The notes under the pieces: model-generated
Database searches by the model: none
The model's input: only the letters and a program-made list of their open reading frames with translations
Told to the model about the DNA's origin: nothing
Assembly (NCBI RefSeq): GCF_039544005.1
Contig: NZ_BAABKV010000001.1
Span: 4,402,001-4,466,000, forward strand
DNA from: Kitasatospora paranensis
GTDB lineage: Bacteria; Actinomycetota; Actinomycetes; Streptomycetales; Streptomycetaceae
Direction of reading: 5' to 3'
DNA: 64,000 nt
Position numbers and translations under genes: made by a program
Shown: one piece after another, positions 1-9,537 of the stretch
Layout of the letters: each line of letters begins with the position of its first letter
How positions within the stretch are numbered: position 1 is the stretch's first letter

Positions 1-1
1 G

Positions 2-1045
2 GTCCTCCACCTCGGCAACCTGGCGCGCTTCGGACTGGGCCTGGCCACCGCCGCCCTGCTGCTCGGCCGGGCACCGGAGTGGATGTTCTTCGCCTCCGCC
101 CTGCTGGTCACCGCCCTCAACCGGTTCATCCTGGCCGGCCTGTCCGCGTCCCTGCCCCGGGTCGTCGATCCGGCCGCACTGGTCACCGCCAACGCCGTCT
201 CCCCCACCCTCGGCACGGTGGCCGCGACCGTCGGCGGCGGCATCGGCTTCCTCGTCCACCAGGTGCTGCCGCCCGGGCCGCGGGCCGATGCCGCCCTGGT
301 CACCGTCGCCGCGCTGCTCTACCTGAGCGCCGCGCTCGCCGCCCAGCGGATCGGCCCCGACGAGCTCGGCCCCGAACGCCACCCCGAGCGGCCCCCGCTG
401 CGCCGCGCCCTGGGCACGGCCGCCCGCGAACTCGGCGCGGCCCTGCGCCACCTGGTCCGCGACTGCCGGCCCGCGGTGCACGCGCTCGCCGCCGTGACGC
501 TGGCCCGGTTCTGCTACGGCGTCCTGATCGTCGTGGTGCTCATGCTCTCCCGGTACACCTTCAACCGGCCCGAGGACGCGGCGGCCGGGCTGGCCAGTCT
601 CGGCCGGGCGGTCGGCTTCTCCGCCGTCGGGTTCTTCCTCGCCGCGGTGGTCAGCCCCTGGTGCACCCGGCGGCTCGGGCTCACCGGCTGGATGACCACC
701 TGCCTGGCCGGCGCCGCGGTGTTCGTGCCCGCCCTCGGGCTCCCCTTCCGCGAACTCCCCGGGCTGGTCGCCGCCCTGCTGCTCGGTGTGGTCACCCAGG
801 GCACGAAGATCTGCACCGACACCGTCGTCCAGGAGTCCGTCGAGGACGACTACCGCGGTCGCGTCTTCGCCGTCTACGACGTGCTGTTCAACATCTCCTT
901 CGTGGCCGCGGCCGGGGTGACGGCCCTCGTCCTCCCACTGAACGGCCGGTCCGTCACGGTGGTCGCCGGGGTGTCCGCCGCCTACGCGATCGGCGCCGTG
1001 CTCTACGCCCGCGCCGCCCGAGGCGACCGCTCGGCGACCGGCTGA
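2..1045 (+). CDS. MFS transporter, C-terminal part (5' end outside window)
   Basis: The reading frame is open from base 2, so the true start lies upstream of the window. The visible part (about 347 residues) is a polytopic membrane protein with repeated hydrophobic segments (for example FFASALLVTALNRF, AVHALAAVTLARF and LVAALLLGVVTQG) separated by short Arg-rich loops. This is the pattern of a major facilitator exporter. A conserved-looking stretch near the end (VEDDYRGRVFAVYDVLFN) resembles the intracellular loop seen in MFS exporters of actinobacteria. Substrate cannot be predicted. It ends 78 bases before the next gene, in the same direction. Confidence 0.75.
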   Translation, partial: VLHLGNLARFGLGLATAALLLGRAPEWMFFASALLVTALNRFILAGLSASLPRVVDPAALVTANAVSPTLGTVAATVGGGIGFLVHQVLPPGPRADAALVTVAALLYLSAALAAQRIGPDELGPERHPERPPLRRALGTAARELGAALRHLVRDCRPAVHALAAVTLARFCYGVLIVVVLMLSRYTFNRPEDAAAGLASLGRAVGFSAVGFFLAAVVSPWCTRRLGLTGWMTTCLAGAAVFVPALGLPFRELPGLVAALLLGVVTQGTKICTDTVVQESVEDDYRGRVFAVYDVLFNISFVAAAGVTALVLPLNGRSVTVVAGVSAAYAIGAVLYARAARGDRSATG

Positions 1046-1122
1046 ACTCCCCGCCCCCGGCACCCCCTCGCTACAGTACGTCCGCGCACCAGCGCGACAC
1101 TGAGCAGCCCACGGGGGGATCG

Positions 1123-1755
1123 ATGAGCACACCTCAGCATCCGTACGGAGCACCGCAGTACGGCGGAGCTCCGGGCCAACCGCCGTACGGAGCTCCGCCA
1201 CCGGCGCCCGGGTACGGCCCACCGCCCGGCTACGGGACGCCGCCGGCGTACGGCTACCCCGGACCGGCACAGCCGCCCGTGCCGCAGCCGGGCACCGTCC
1301 CGCCGCCGCCCGCCTATGGCTACCCCGGGCCGCCGCAGCCGCCCGTGCCGCAGCAGGCCTACGGCGGCCCGGGGATGCCCGCGAGCCCGCCGAAGTCCCG
1401 TCGGGGGCTGCGGTTCTGGGCCCAGATGGGCGTCCTGGCGCTGGGCGCGGTCGTCCTGGTGGTTGCCCTGTTCAGCGACACCGCGCCGGGGTCGAAGGTC
1501 GGCGACTGCCTCCACCGCTCGACCACGACGACCAAGGTCACCGATGTCTCGTGCAGCGACCCGCAGGCGAACTACAAGGTGGTCAAGCGCGTCAACAACA
1601 GCCTCACCAGCAGCTGCACCGGCACGCCCGGGGTGACCGCCACCTACCGCGGCAGCTACGGCCGCCGCCTGCACCGCAAGCACTACGTGCTCTGCCTGGC
1701 GCCGTACAGCCCGGCCGGCGCCCCCGGAGCGGGCGCCTCTCCGAAGAAGTTCTGA
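1123..1755 (+). CDS. LppU/SCO3897-family membrane-anchored protein
   Basis: A 210-residue protein. I chose ATG 1123 because GGGGGGA lies 5-6 bases upstream; the open frame continues far upstream only as a high-GC shadow. Residues 1-85 are a low-complexity Pro/Gly/Tyr tail with repeated YG and PPYG blocks. A basic stretch (KSRRGLRFW) leads into one transmembrane helix (MGVLALGAVVLVVALF). An exported domain of about 90 residues follows, with four cysteines (GDCLH, VSCSD, SSCTG, YVLCLAP) that could form disulfides. The layout and its place beside the CCA-adding enzyme gene match the actinobacterial LppU/SCO3897 family. Function unknown; the exported domain probably sits at the cell surface. Confidence 0.75.
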   Translation: MSTPQHPYGAPQYGGAPGQPPYGAPPPAPGYGPPPGYGTPPAYGYPGPAQPPVPQPGTVPPPPAYGYPGPPQPPVPQQAYGGPGMPASPPKSRRGLRFWAQMGVLALGAVVLVVALFSDTAPGSKVGDCLHRSTTTTKVTDVSCSDPQANYKVVKRVNNSLTSSCTGTPGVTATYRGSYGRRLHRKHYVLCLAPYSPAGAPGAGASPKKF

Positions 1756-1788
1756 CCGCGGTGCGCTGACCGCACGTCACGGCCGGAA

Positions 1789-1826
1789 CGGTGCCCGGGC
1801 CCCGCGAACGGGCGTCCCGGGCACCG
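1789..1826. terminator. Bidirectional terminator hairpin
   Basis: An 11-bp perfect inverted repeat (CGGTGCCCGGG at 1789-1799 and CCCGGGCACCG at 1816-1826) lies between the convergent LppU-like gene and the next minus-strand gene. There is no clear U-tract, which is usual for Streptomyces terminators. Confidence 0.6.
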
Positions 1827-1830
1827 CGGT

Positions 1831-2538
1831 TCACACCAGCAGGTCGGCGATCTCCTCGTCGCCGGCGCCGCCGTCGACCGCCCGCATCAGGCGCAGCCGC
1901 CGCCGGGCCACCGTCCGTTCGTCGTCGTCCAGGACGATCCGCTCCAGCCGGTCGACTCGATCCGCCATCGCGTCGAGCTTGGTGCTGTTGCGGCCGACCT
2001 CGACGGCGAGGGCATTCAGGAGCGGCACCACCGCGGTGCCGACCACGTCCCGCACCACCCGTTCGGCGACCCTGGCGACGGCCGCGTCCACCGACCCCTC
2101 CGGGTACCGCGGCCGCTCGTCCGCCGGCTCGGCCACGCTCTGACCGCGGGACTCCTGCTCGATGTCGAGGAGCAGGCAGCGCACCCGGCGGGCGGTCTCG
2201 CTGTCCCTCAGCAGCATGGCCACGTTGAGCACCGTGCGCCTCGTGAACAGGGCGAGCGACCGGGCGCGCGACTGACTTCCACTGACCTCCTTGAAGGAGG
2301 TCAGTCGCGAACCTGTCAGAACCGTGTAGCCGTTGGCCACCAGTTCGGCCCGGTGATCGACCACCAGCGAGTAGATCGCCTTCAGCCCGACACCGAAGTA
2401 CCCCGCCACGCCCTCCGTCGTGACGTGCAGGTCGTCCGGCATCAGCCGGAGCGCGCCCACCCGGTCGAGCACCTCGACCCGCCCGGCCACCGTCGCCCGC
2501 ATCGTCGGCGACTCCAACAGGACCGCGTCCACGGACAT
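1831..2538 (-). CDS. Phage-regulator-like DNA-binding protein, paralogue A
   Basis: A 235-residue protein. ATG at 2538 is preceded by GGAGGGAGG at good spacing; the longer open frame upstream lacks a ribosome site. The N-terminal half holds MPDDLHVTTEGVAGYFGVG and HRAELVANGYTVLTGSRL, followed by RRTVLNVAMLLRDSETAR. The C-terminal third is charged and probably helical. The same order of motifs occurs in the protein at 50157-50822, so the two are paralogues. I place them near phage antirepressor/Rha-type regulators common in Streptomyces genomes, but the exact family is uncertain. The gene is transcribed alone, convergent with its left neighbour and downstream of the CCA-adding enzyme gene. Confidence 0.6.
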   Translation of the reverse strand: MSVDAVLLESPTMRATVAGRVEVLDRVGALRLMPDDLHVTTEGVAGYFGVGLKAIYSLVVDHRAELVANGYTVLTGSRLTSFKEVSGSQSRARSLALFTRRTVLNVAMLLRDSETARRVRCLLLDIEQESRGQSVAEPADERPRYPEGSVDAAVARVAERVVRDVVGTAVVPLLNALAVEVGRNSTKLDAMADRVDRLERIVLDDDERTVARRRLRLMRAVDGGAGDEEIADLLV

Positions 2539-2684
2539 GCCGTGTCCTCCCTCCGCGCCGAGGGGTGCGTCCCCTCGCTCGGACGGAGCAACGCCGTCGC
2601 GGATCATCCCGTCACACCGGACGGCCGGAACCACACGATCGAGCGGAAACGCTCAAGCGACTCACGTCCCGGCCGTCCCACGGG

Positions 2685-4172
2685 TCACTCCTGCCCCGCC
2701 CACCACTCCTTGAGGGCCGCCACGGCAGCCTCGTGCTCCAGCGGTCCGTGCTCGAGCCGGAGCTCCAGCATGTGCTTGTAGGCGCGGCCGACCTGCGGCC
2801 CGGGCTTCAACCCGAGGAGCTCCATGATCTGGTTGCCGTCGAGGGCGGGCCGGATCGCGTCGAGCTCCTCCTGATCCTTCAGCTGGACGACGCGCTCCTC
2901 CAGGGAGTCGTACGTCCGGGCGAGGGCAGCGGCCTTCTTGCGGTTGCGGGTGGTGCAGTCCGAGCGGGTGAGCCTGTGCAGGCGCTCCAGCAGCGGGCCG
3001 GCGTCGGTGACGTAGCGGCGCACGGCGGAGTCCGTCCACTCCCCGCCGCCGTAGCCGTGGAAGCGCAGGTGGAGCTCGACCAGCCGGGAGACGTCGTCGA
3101 CCAGCTCGTTGGAGTACTTGAGGGCGCGCATCCGCTTGCGGGTCATCTTGGCGCCGACCACCTCGTGGTGGTGGAAGGAGACCCGGCCGTCGGACTCGAA
3201 GCGCCGGGTGCGCGGCTTGCCGATGTCGTGCAGCAGCGCGGCGAGGCGCAGCGTCAGGTCGGGCCCGTCCGTCTCCAGCGCGATGGCCTGCTCGAGCACG
3301 GTCAGCGAGTGCTCGTAGACGTCCTTGTGGCGGTGGTGCTCGTCGCTCTCCAGGCGGAGGGCGGGCAGCTCCGGCAGGACGTGGTCGGCGAGGCCGGTGT
3401 CGACGAGCAGGCGCAGGCCCTTCACCGGGTGGGCGGCCAGCAGCAGCTTGTTGAGCTCGGCCTGGACCCGCTCGGCGGAGACGATGGTGATCCGCTCGGC
3501 CATGGCGGTCATCGCGGCGACGACCTCGGGCGCGGGCGTGAAGTCGAGCTGGGCGGCGAACCGGGCAGCACGCATCATCCGCAGCGGGTCGTCGGAGAAG
3601 GACTCCTCCGGGGTGGCCGGGGTCCGCAGGACGCGGGCCTCCAGGTCGTCCAGGCCGTGGTGCGGGTCGACGAAGCCGCGGCCGGGCAGGTCGACGGCCA
3701 TCGCATTGACGGTGAAGTCCCGGCGGACGAGGTCCTGCTCGATGGTGTCGCCGTAGGTGACCTCGGGCTTGCGCGAGGTCCGGTCGTACGCCTCGGAGCG
3801 GTAGGTGGTGATCTCGATCAGGAAGGAGCCGTCGGCGGTGTCCTTGCGGGCGCCGACGGTGCCGAAGGCGATGCCGACGTCCCAGACGGCGTCGGCCCAG
3901 CCCTTGACCATCCTGAGGACCTCGTGCGGGCGGGCGTCGGTGGTGAAGTCGAGGTCGTTGCCGAGCCGGCCGAGCAGCGCGTCCCGGACGGATCCGCCGA
4001 CCAGCGCCAGCCGGTGGCCGGCGGCCTGGAAGCGGCCGGCGATCTCGTCGGCGACCGGCGAGACCCGGAGCAGTTCCTGCAGACCCATGGTCTGGGCCTC
4101 GCTCAGCCCGGGGAGGACGGCCGGAGCGGCGGAACTGGAATGATGGACGCTGGACTCATTGGCAGTGGACAC
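2685..4172 (-). CDS. cca: CCA tRNA nucleotidyltransferase
   Basis: A 495-residue enzyme that adds or repairs the 3' CCA of tRNAs. The nucleotidyltransferase head (about residues 45-200) has LVGGSVRDALLG and the catalytic DLDFTT acidic pair, then RRDFTVNAMAVDL. The RNA-binding neck follows (DDPLRMMRAARFAAQLDF). The C-terminal half is an HD phosphohydrolase domain with LLHDIGKP and FHHHEVVGA, as in the actinobacterial long form. Full length, with no break. It is divergent from the DUF6049 gene, with a 285-base shared upstream region holding the promoters of both. Confidence 0.95.
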   Translation of the reverse strand: MSTANESSVHHSSSAAPAVLPGLSEAQTMGLQELLRVSPVADEIAGRFQAAGHRLALVGGSVRDALLGRLGNDLDFTTDARPHEVLRMVKGWADAVWDVGIAFGTVGARKDTADGSFLIEITTYRSEAYDRTSRKPEVTYGDTIEQDLVRRDFTVNAMAVDLPGRGFVDPHHGLDDLEARVLRTPATPEESFSDDPLRMMRAARFAAQLDFTPAPEVVAAMTAMAERITIVSAERVQAELNKLLLAAHPVKGLRLLVDTGLADHVLPELPALRLESDEHHRHKDVYEHSLTVLEQAIALETDGPDLTLRLAALLHDIGKPRTRRFESDGRVSFHHHEVVGAKMTRKRMRALKYSNELVDDVSRLVELHLRFHGYGGGEWTDSAVRRYVTDAGPLLERLHRLTRSDCTTRNRKKAAALARTYDSLEERVVQLKDQEELDAIRPALDGNQIMELLGLKPGPQVGRAYKHMLELRLEHGPLEHEAAVAALKEWWAGQE

Positions 4173-4457
4173 GGCTCCCTAGGGTACGTGGCCGCGACCG
4201 CCCTCCGCCCGCCCGTTTTCCCGGGTGCGGCACCACGGGCGGGGTGGTCGGCGGACGCCCGACCGGGTCGCCAGCCGGTGGCCCGAACCACCGGCGGCCC
4301 GGGAGCGTCGTTACCATGCCGGGTGAGTCGGCTTTCTGCGGGGCGCCGAGTGCTCCGGTCGCTCGGGGCTGCCCCCGGGACCGGACGTTCCGCCGCCGGG
4401 GTCGCCGACGGGTCACGGGCACCACCACTTCGAACGAGAACGGCGAGGGCAGAGCAC

Positions 4458-6820
4458 GTGGGCGAGGCACGGCACGGCCTGACAGCGTACGGACGCGCGG
4501 GACGGGCGGTCCGCATCGTGGCCGGGGCCCTGGCCGGAGGCACGGTCCTGCTGTCCTCCGCCGGCCCCGCGCTCGCCGCGGCGCCCGCCCGGGCCGGCCT
4601 GGTCAAGGCCTCCGCCGACTACCCCGCCACGGTGGAGATCACCTCCGTCACCCCGGTGGCCGGCGACAACGCCCAGGTGACGATCGTCGGCAAGGTGACC
4701 AACACGGGCTCGGGCACCCTGAAGGCGGCGCACGTCGCCGTCCGCTCTCCGCGCCCGCTGGACACCCGCAGCGACATCAACCTGGTCGCCGGACGGACGA
4801 CGCCCAGCTCCCAGGACGGCATCGACCTCGCGAAGACGAAGACCCCGATCGGCGACCTCGGCCCGGGCCGGTCCGCGCCGTTCACCGTGCACACCTCGGT
4901 CGCGGACCTCGGGCTGAAGGACGGCGGCGTCTACGAGCTCGCGGTGGACGTCCGGGACGAGGACCAGGACCACGCGCTGGGCATCGCCCGCAGCTACCTG
5001 CCGTACAACGTGCAGCAGTCCGGCAAGCAGACCCAGATCGCCACGCTCTGGCCGATCACGCACGCCCCGGAGCTGGTCGCGCAGACGATGCCGGGCGACG
5101 ACCAGACGCCGGTGCTGCGCGACGACGGCCTGGCCACCGAGCTCGGGCCCGACGGACGGCTCGGCAAGCTGGTCTCCCTCGGCCAGAACCTGCCGAACCT
5201 GACCTGGGTGATCGACCCGGACCTGCTCGACACGGTGTACGCGATGACCAAGCCGTACCGGGTGCAGAAGCCCGGCACGGGCGGGGACTCCGCCAAGGAG
5301 GAGAACACCCTCGCGGGGACGGGCAGCGCCGTCGCGGCCGACTGGCTGGCCAAGCTCCGCACGGCGGTCGGCATGAACGGCGCCCAGGTGGTCGCGCTGC
5401 CGTACGCCGACCCGGACCTCGCGTCGATCGCGCACAACGGCGCCGGGCTGCCCGGCATGGACACCGCGCTGAGCAAGGCCGCCACCGCCGGCAAGGTGAC
5501 CGCCGAGGGGCGGCTGTCGGTGGACGTCACCGGCGGCGTCGCCTGGCCGTACCAGGGCCGGCTGGACCAGCAGACCGCCGCGGTGGCCCGGACGACCGGC
5601 GCCGGGCTGGTGCTGGCGGACGGCGCCTCCATGCCGGAGTCCCGCTCGCTCTCCTACACGCCGAACGCGGCCCGGTCGATCGGCAACGGACAGACCGCGG
5701 TGGTCGCCGACAGCACCATCTCCGCGCTGTTCCAGGGGACCTCGGCACCGAGCAGGCGCAGACCCTGGCCGAGCAGCGCTTCCTCGCCGAGACCATGACC
5801 GTCAGCCGGCAGCGGCCGGACGACCAGCGCAGTCTGCTGGTGATGCCGCCCCGCACGATGAGCGCGGGCACCGCGAAGGCGCTCGCCGACGCGCTGGGCG
5901 CGGCCTCCGCCCAGGGCGGTTGGGTGGCCCCGGCCCGGCTGGACACGGTCGCCGCGGCGACCGCCGACTCCCGGGCGAACGACTCCGTGCCCGGCGACTA
6001 CCCGGGCGACCTGCGCGGCTCGGAGCTGTCCGCCACCGCGCTGAGTTCCGTGATGGGCGTGCAGAACGGCCTCGACCAGCTGCTGCTCATCCTGACCCAG
6101 CCGCAGCGGGTCCGCGGCCCGTTCAACGCGGCCATGGTCCGGTCGATGTCCACCCAGTGGCGCGGCCAGGCCGACCCGGGCGCGGCCTACCGCGACGGCG
6201 TGCAGAGCTACCTCGCGAACCTGACCTCCGCGGTGCGGGTGCCCGCCAAGAGCGTGATCACACTGCCCGGTGACAACGCCACCCTGCTGATCAGTGTGAA
6301 GAACGACCTGAACCAGGCCGTCGGCAACCTCCAGCTGCGGGTCTCCTCGGCCCAGGTGAACCGGCTGAACGTCGGTCAGGCCGAGGCCGTCGTGCTGGAC
6401 ACCACGACCGCCCGGACGTTCCGCTTCCCCGCCAAGGCCCAGGTCAACGGCCCGGTGCAGATGACCGCCCAGCTCTGGACGACCGGCCCGGACGCGCAGC
6501 CGTACGGCAAGCCGGTCACCTTCACCGTCGAGGTGACCTCGGTCGCGAGCGGCGTGATGTACGTGATCGGCGCCGGTCTGGTGCTGATCGTGCTCGCCGG
6601 TGTCCGGTTCTCCCTGCAGCGCAAGAAGCGCTCCGCGGCGGGCGAGGTCGACCTCGACCCGGAGCGGCTGCTGGAGGAGGAGGCGGCCGCCGCCGAGCGC
6701 GAGGCCGCGGCCGCCGGGGAACCGGCCCAGGAGGGCTCCGAGGAGCCCTCCGAATCCTCCGTCGCCTCAGGCGCGGATGCCCGGGATCGGGCCACCGGTG
6801 ATGAGAAGGTTGGTCCCTGA
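4458..6820 (+). CDS. Secreted DUF6049 family protein (one frame break)
   Basis: About 787 residues across one break. GTG 4458 was chosen for the signal peptide that follows (AVRIVAGALAGGTVLLSSAG then PALAAAPA) and for GAGG upstream. A large exported region follows, starting with a CARDB-like beta domain (residues 50-170: VEITSVTPVAGDNAQVTIVG). The protein ends with one transmembrane helix (GVMYVIGAGLVLIVLAGV) and an acidic, Ala/Glu-rich cytoplasmic tail. The frame is lost at the GGGG run 5735-5738: one extra G gives LFQGDLGTEQAQTLAEQ without interruption. The gene lies between CCA transferase and murJ, as in Streptomyces, and is probably cotranscribed with murJ. Its role in the envelope is unknown. 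Confidence 0.8.
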
Positions 6821-6862
6821 GAGAACCCCGTCCGGGTCTCCACCGACCAGTGAAGAGGTGGC

Positions 6863-9310
6863 ATGAGCAGCGGTCCGCGCGAGGAACGAGCACAGGGCCA
6901 GGGCGGCACCGCCGCCCCGCAGCCCGCCGACTCCACCACCGACTGGTACGTGGCCGACGCCTACGCCCACGACCCGCACGCCTCGGACCCGTTCGGCAGC
7001 GCCGCCGAGCACGATCCGTACGGGCTGCGGGCCGCCGAGACGGCCGCGCTGCCCCCGCAGCAGTCCACGCCGAACCCCGCCGGGGCGCAGCCCGTGACCC
7101 TGGCCGCGCCGACCCCGCACTGGGCCGACAGCGGCCTGCTGGACGGGCCGGGGCCGCTGCCGCGGCGCTCCCGTCGGCCGGCGGGGAGACCGTGCAGGAG
7201 GCCCGGCAGGAGGCCGCGCAGGACCCTGCCCGGGAGGCTCCCGCGCTCCTGGGCGCCGGCCGCGGCGCGCCGAGCGGCGGGGAGGAACCCGAGCAGCCGT
7301 CGAAGCGCGCGGAGCCGCCGCCGCCCGGACCGGACGGCCCCGACGGCTCGGACCCCGCCGACTCCCCCGGCTCCCCCGACTCCCCCGACGAGGGGCGCAG
7401 CCGGACACCGGGGACGACGGCCGAGGCGGAGCGCGCGGCCGAGGAGGAGGCCGAGCGGGAGGCCGCCGAGTACATCGGCGTGGACGCCCTGCTGACGGGC
7501 GAGCGCAGCGCCCCCGAGCCGCAGCCGTTCATCCCGACCATCGAGTTCGACCCGCCGCTCAGCGACGAGGAGGCCGAGCTCCGCGAGAGCGCCGGGCGCG
7601 CCCCCGGACGGCTCCCCGCCCGGCCCGGTGCCGCCCGCGCCCGCCGCGCCCGCCCCCGGCCCGGCCACCCGGATGGCCGGTCTGCTCGGCTCCAGTGCCG
7701 TCATGGCCACCGGCACCCTGGTCTCCCGGGGTACCGGGTTCCTGCGCACCATGGTGATCGCCGCCGCGATCGGCGTGGGCACCATGGGCGACTCCTACAA
7801 CGCCGCCAACACGCTGCCGACCCTGCTGTACATCCTGATCGGCGGCGGCGCGCTGAACGCCGTGTTCGTCCCGCAGCTGGTGCGGAGCATGAAGAACGAC
7901 GAGGACGGCGGCACCGCCTACGCCAACCGGCTGCTCACCCTGGTGATGACCGGCCTGGCCGGCGTCGCCTTCGTGGCGGTGCTCGCCGCCCCGCTGCTCG
8001 TCCAGCTGATCTCGCACTCGCTGATGCGCGACCCGCAGAGCGCCGCCACCACCGTGGCGCTGGCCCGCTACTGCCTGCCCACCATCTTCTTCATGGGCGT
8101 GCACGTGGTGATGGGCCAGATCCTCAACGCCCGCGGCCGCTTCGGCGCGATGATGTGGACGCCCGTCCTCAACAACCTGGTGGTGATCTTCACCTTCGGG
8201 GCCTACATCTGGGTGTTCGGCACCTTCCAGCACAGCGAGGTCACCCCGGAGACGGTCTCCCCGGAGGGCGTGCGGCTGCTCGGCATCGGCACCCTGCTCG
8301 GACTGGCCGTCCAGGCGCTGTCGATGATCCCGTACCTGCGGGCGGCGGGCTTCTCCTTCCGGCCGCGGTTCGACTGGCGCGGCCACGGCCTGGGCAAGGC
8401 GGCCCGGCTGGCCAAGTGGACGTTCCTGTTCGTGCTCGCCAACCAGGCCGGCTACCTGGTGGTCACCCAGCTCGCCACCGCGTCCGGGATCGCCGCCGCC
8501 GACGAGGGCCACCTCGGGGTCGGTCTCGCCGCCTACTCCAACGCCCTGCTGATCTGGCAGCTGCCGATGGCGGTGATCACGGTCTCGGTGATGAGCGCCG
8601 TGCTGCCCCGGCTCTCCCGCGCGGCGGCCGACCAGGACGCCGGCGCCGTCCGTGACGACCTCTCCTACGGGCTGCGGACCTCGGCGGTGGCGATCGTCCC
8701 GTCGGCCTTCCTGTTCCTCTCCCTCGGGCCGGTGATCGGCTCGGCGATCTACGGCCTCGGCAACGGCGGCGCGGTCGCCCACGGCACCACGGCGGTCGGC
8801 TTCATGCTGTCCGCCTTCGCCCTCGGCCTGATCCCGTACTCGGTGCAGTACGTCCTGCTGCGCGGCTTCTACGCCTACGAGGACACCCGCACCCCGTTCT
8901 CCAACACCGTCTGGGTGGCGGCCTGCCAGGCCGGCAGCGCGGTGCTCTGCTGGCTGGTGCTGCCCGCCCAGTGGGCGGTGACCGGCATGGCACTCGGCTA
9001 CGGCGCCTCGTACGCGGTCGGCGTCGCGGTCGCGCTGCCCCGGCTGAAGGCCAGGATCGGCGGACTGGACACCGCCCGGATCGCCAAGACGTACGTCCGG
9101 CTGTGCATCGCCTCGCTGCCCGCCGCCGTGCTCGGGCTCGCCGTCGAGCTGCTGATGCTCGACCTGCTGGACAACTGGGCAGGCAGTGTCCTGACCCTGC
9201 TGGTAGCCGCTACGCTGCAGGTCACGGCCTTTCTGATGGTCGCCCGGCGGATGCGGATCGAGGAACTGAACTCCCTCGCGGGCATGGTCCGCAGCCGTCT
9301 CGGCCGCTGA
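6863..9310 (+). CDS. murJ: Lipid II flippase MurJ with long N-terminal extension (two frame breaks)
   Basis: Flips lipid II across the membrane for peptidoglycan synthesis. The core starts near 7675 (MAGLLGSSAVMATGTLVSRG) and has about 14 hydrophobic segments with MurJ signatures such as SRGTGFLRTMVIAAAIG and YNAANTLPTLLY. Ahead of it is an acidic, Pro-rich, disordered extension of about 250 residues, common in actinobacterial MurJ. The extension changes frame twice: at GGGG 7150-7153 (one base lost) and around 7591-7604 (one base gained or two lost). The middle frame is clearly coding (EAERAAEEEAEREAAEY). The start ATG 6863 follows AAGAGG. The gene next door is a pseudokinase, mirroring the fused mycobacterial MviN-pseudokinase protein. 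Confidence 0.88.
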
Positions 9311-9328
9311 GCGGTGACAGCGCGTCAA

Positions 9329-9357
9329 CCCGGTGTCGCCCGTTCGGCGGCACCGGG
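9329..9357 (+). terminator. Terminator hairpin after murJ
   Basis: Arms CCCGGTGTCGCC (9329-9340) and GGCGGCACCGGG (9346-9357) pair with a single G-U and a 5-base loop, 18 bases after the murJ stop. The next gene is 180 bases further on with its own ribosome site, so it may have a separate promoter. Confidence 0.5.
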
Positions 9358-9537
9358 TCGGACGGAGCGCCAGGTCCCTCCGACGGAATGCGGCTGATCG
9401 CGCAACCAGTCGGGGCCCCCAGCGGTCGTACCCGGTGGCAAAGAGTGGGCACAATTGTCCTTGCACGCCCCCGGCACTCCGGTGCCAGGGCCGGGCGATT
9501 CTCAGGACCGGGCCATACAAGGGGAGGCAGGACCACG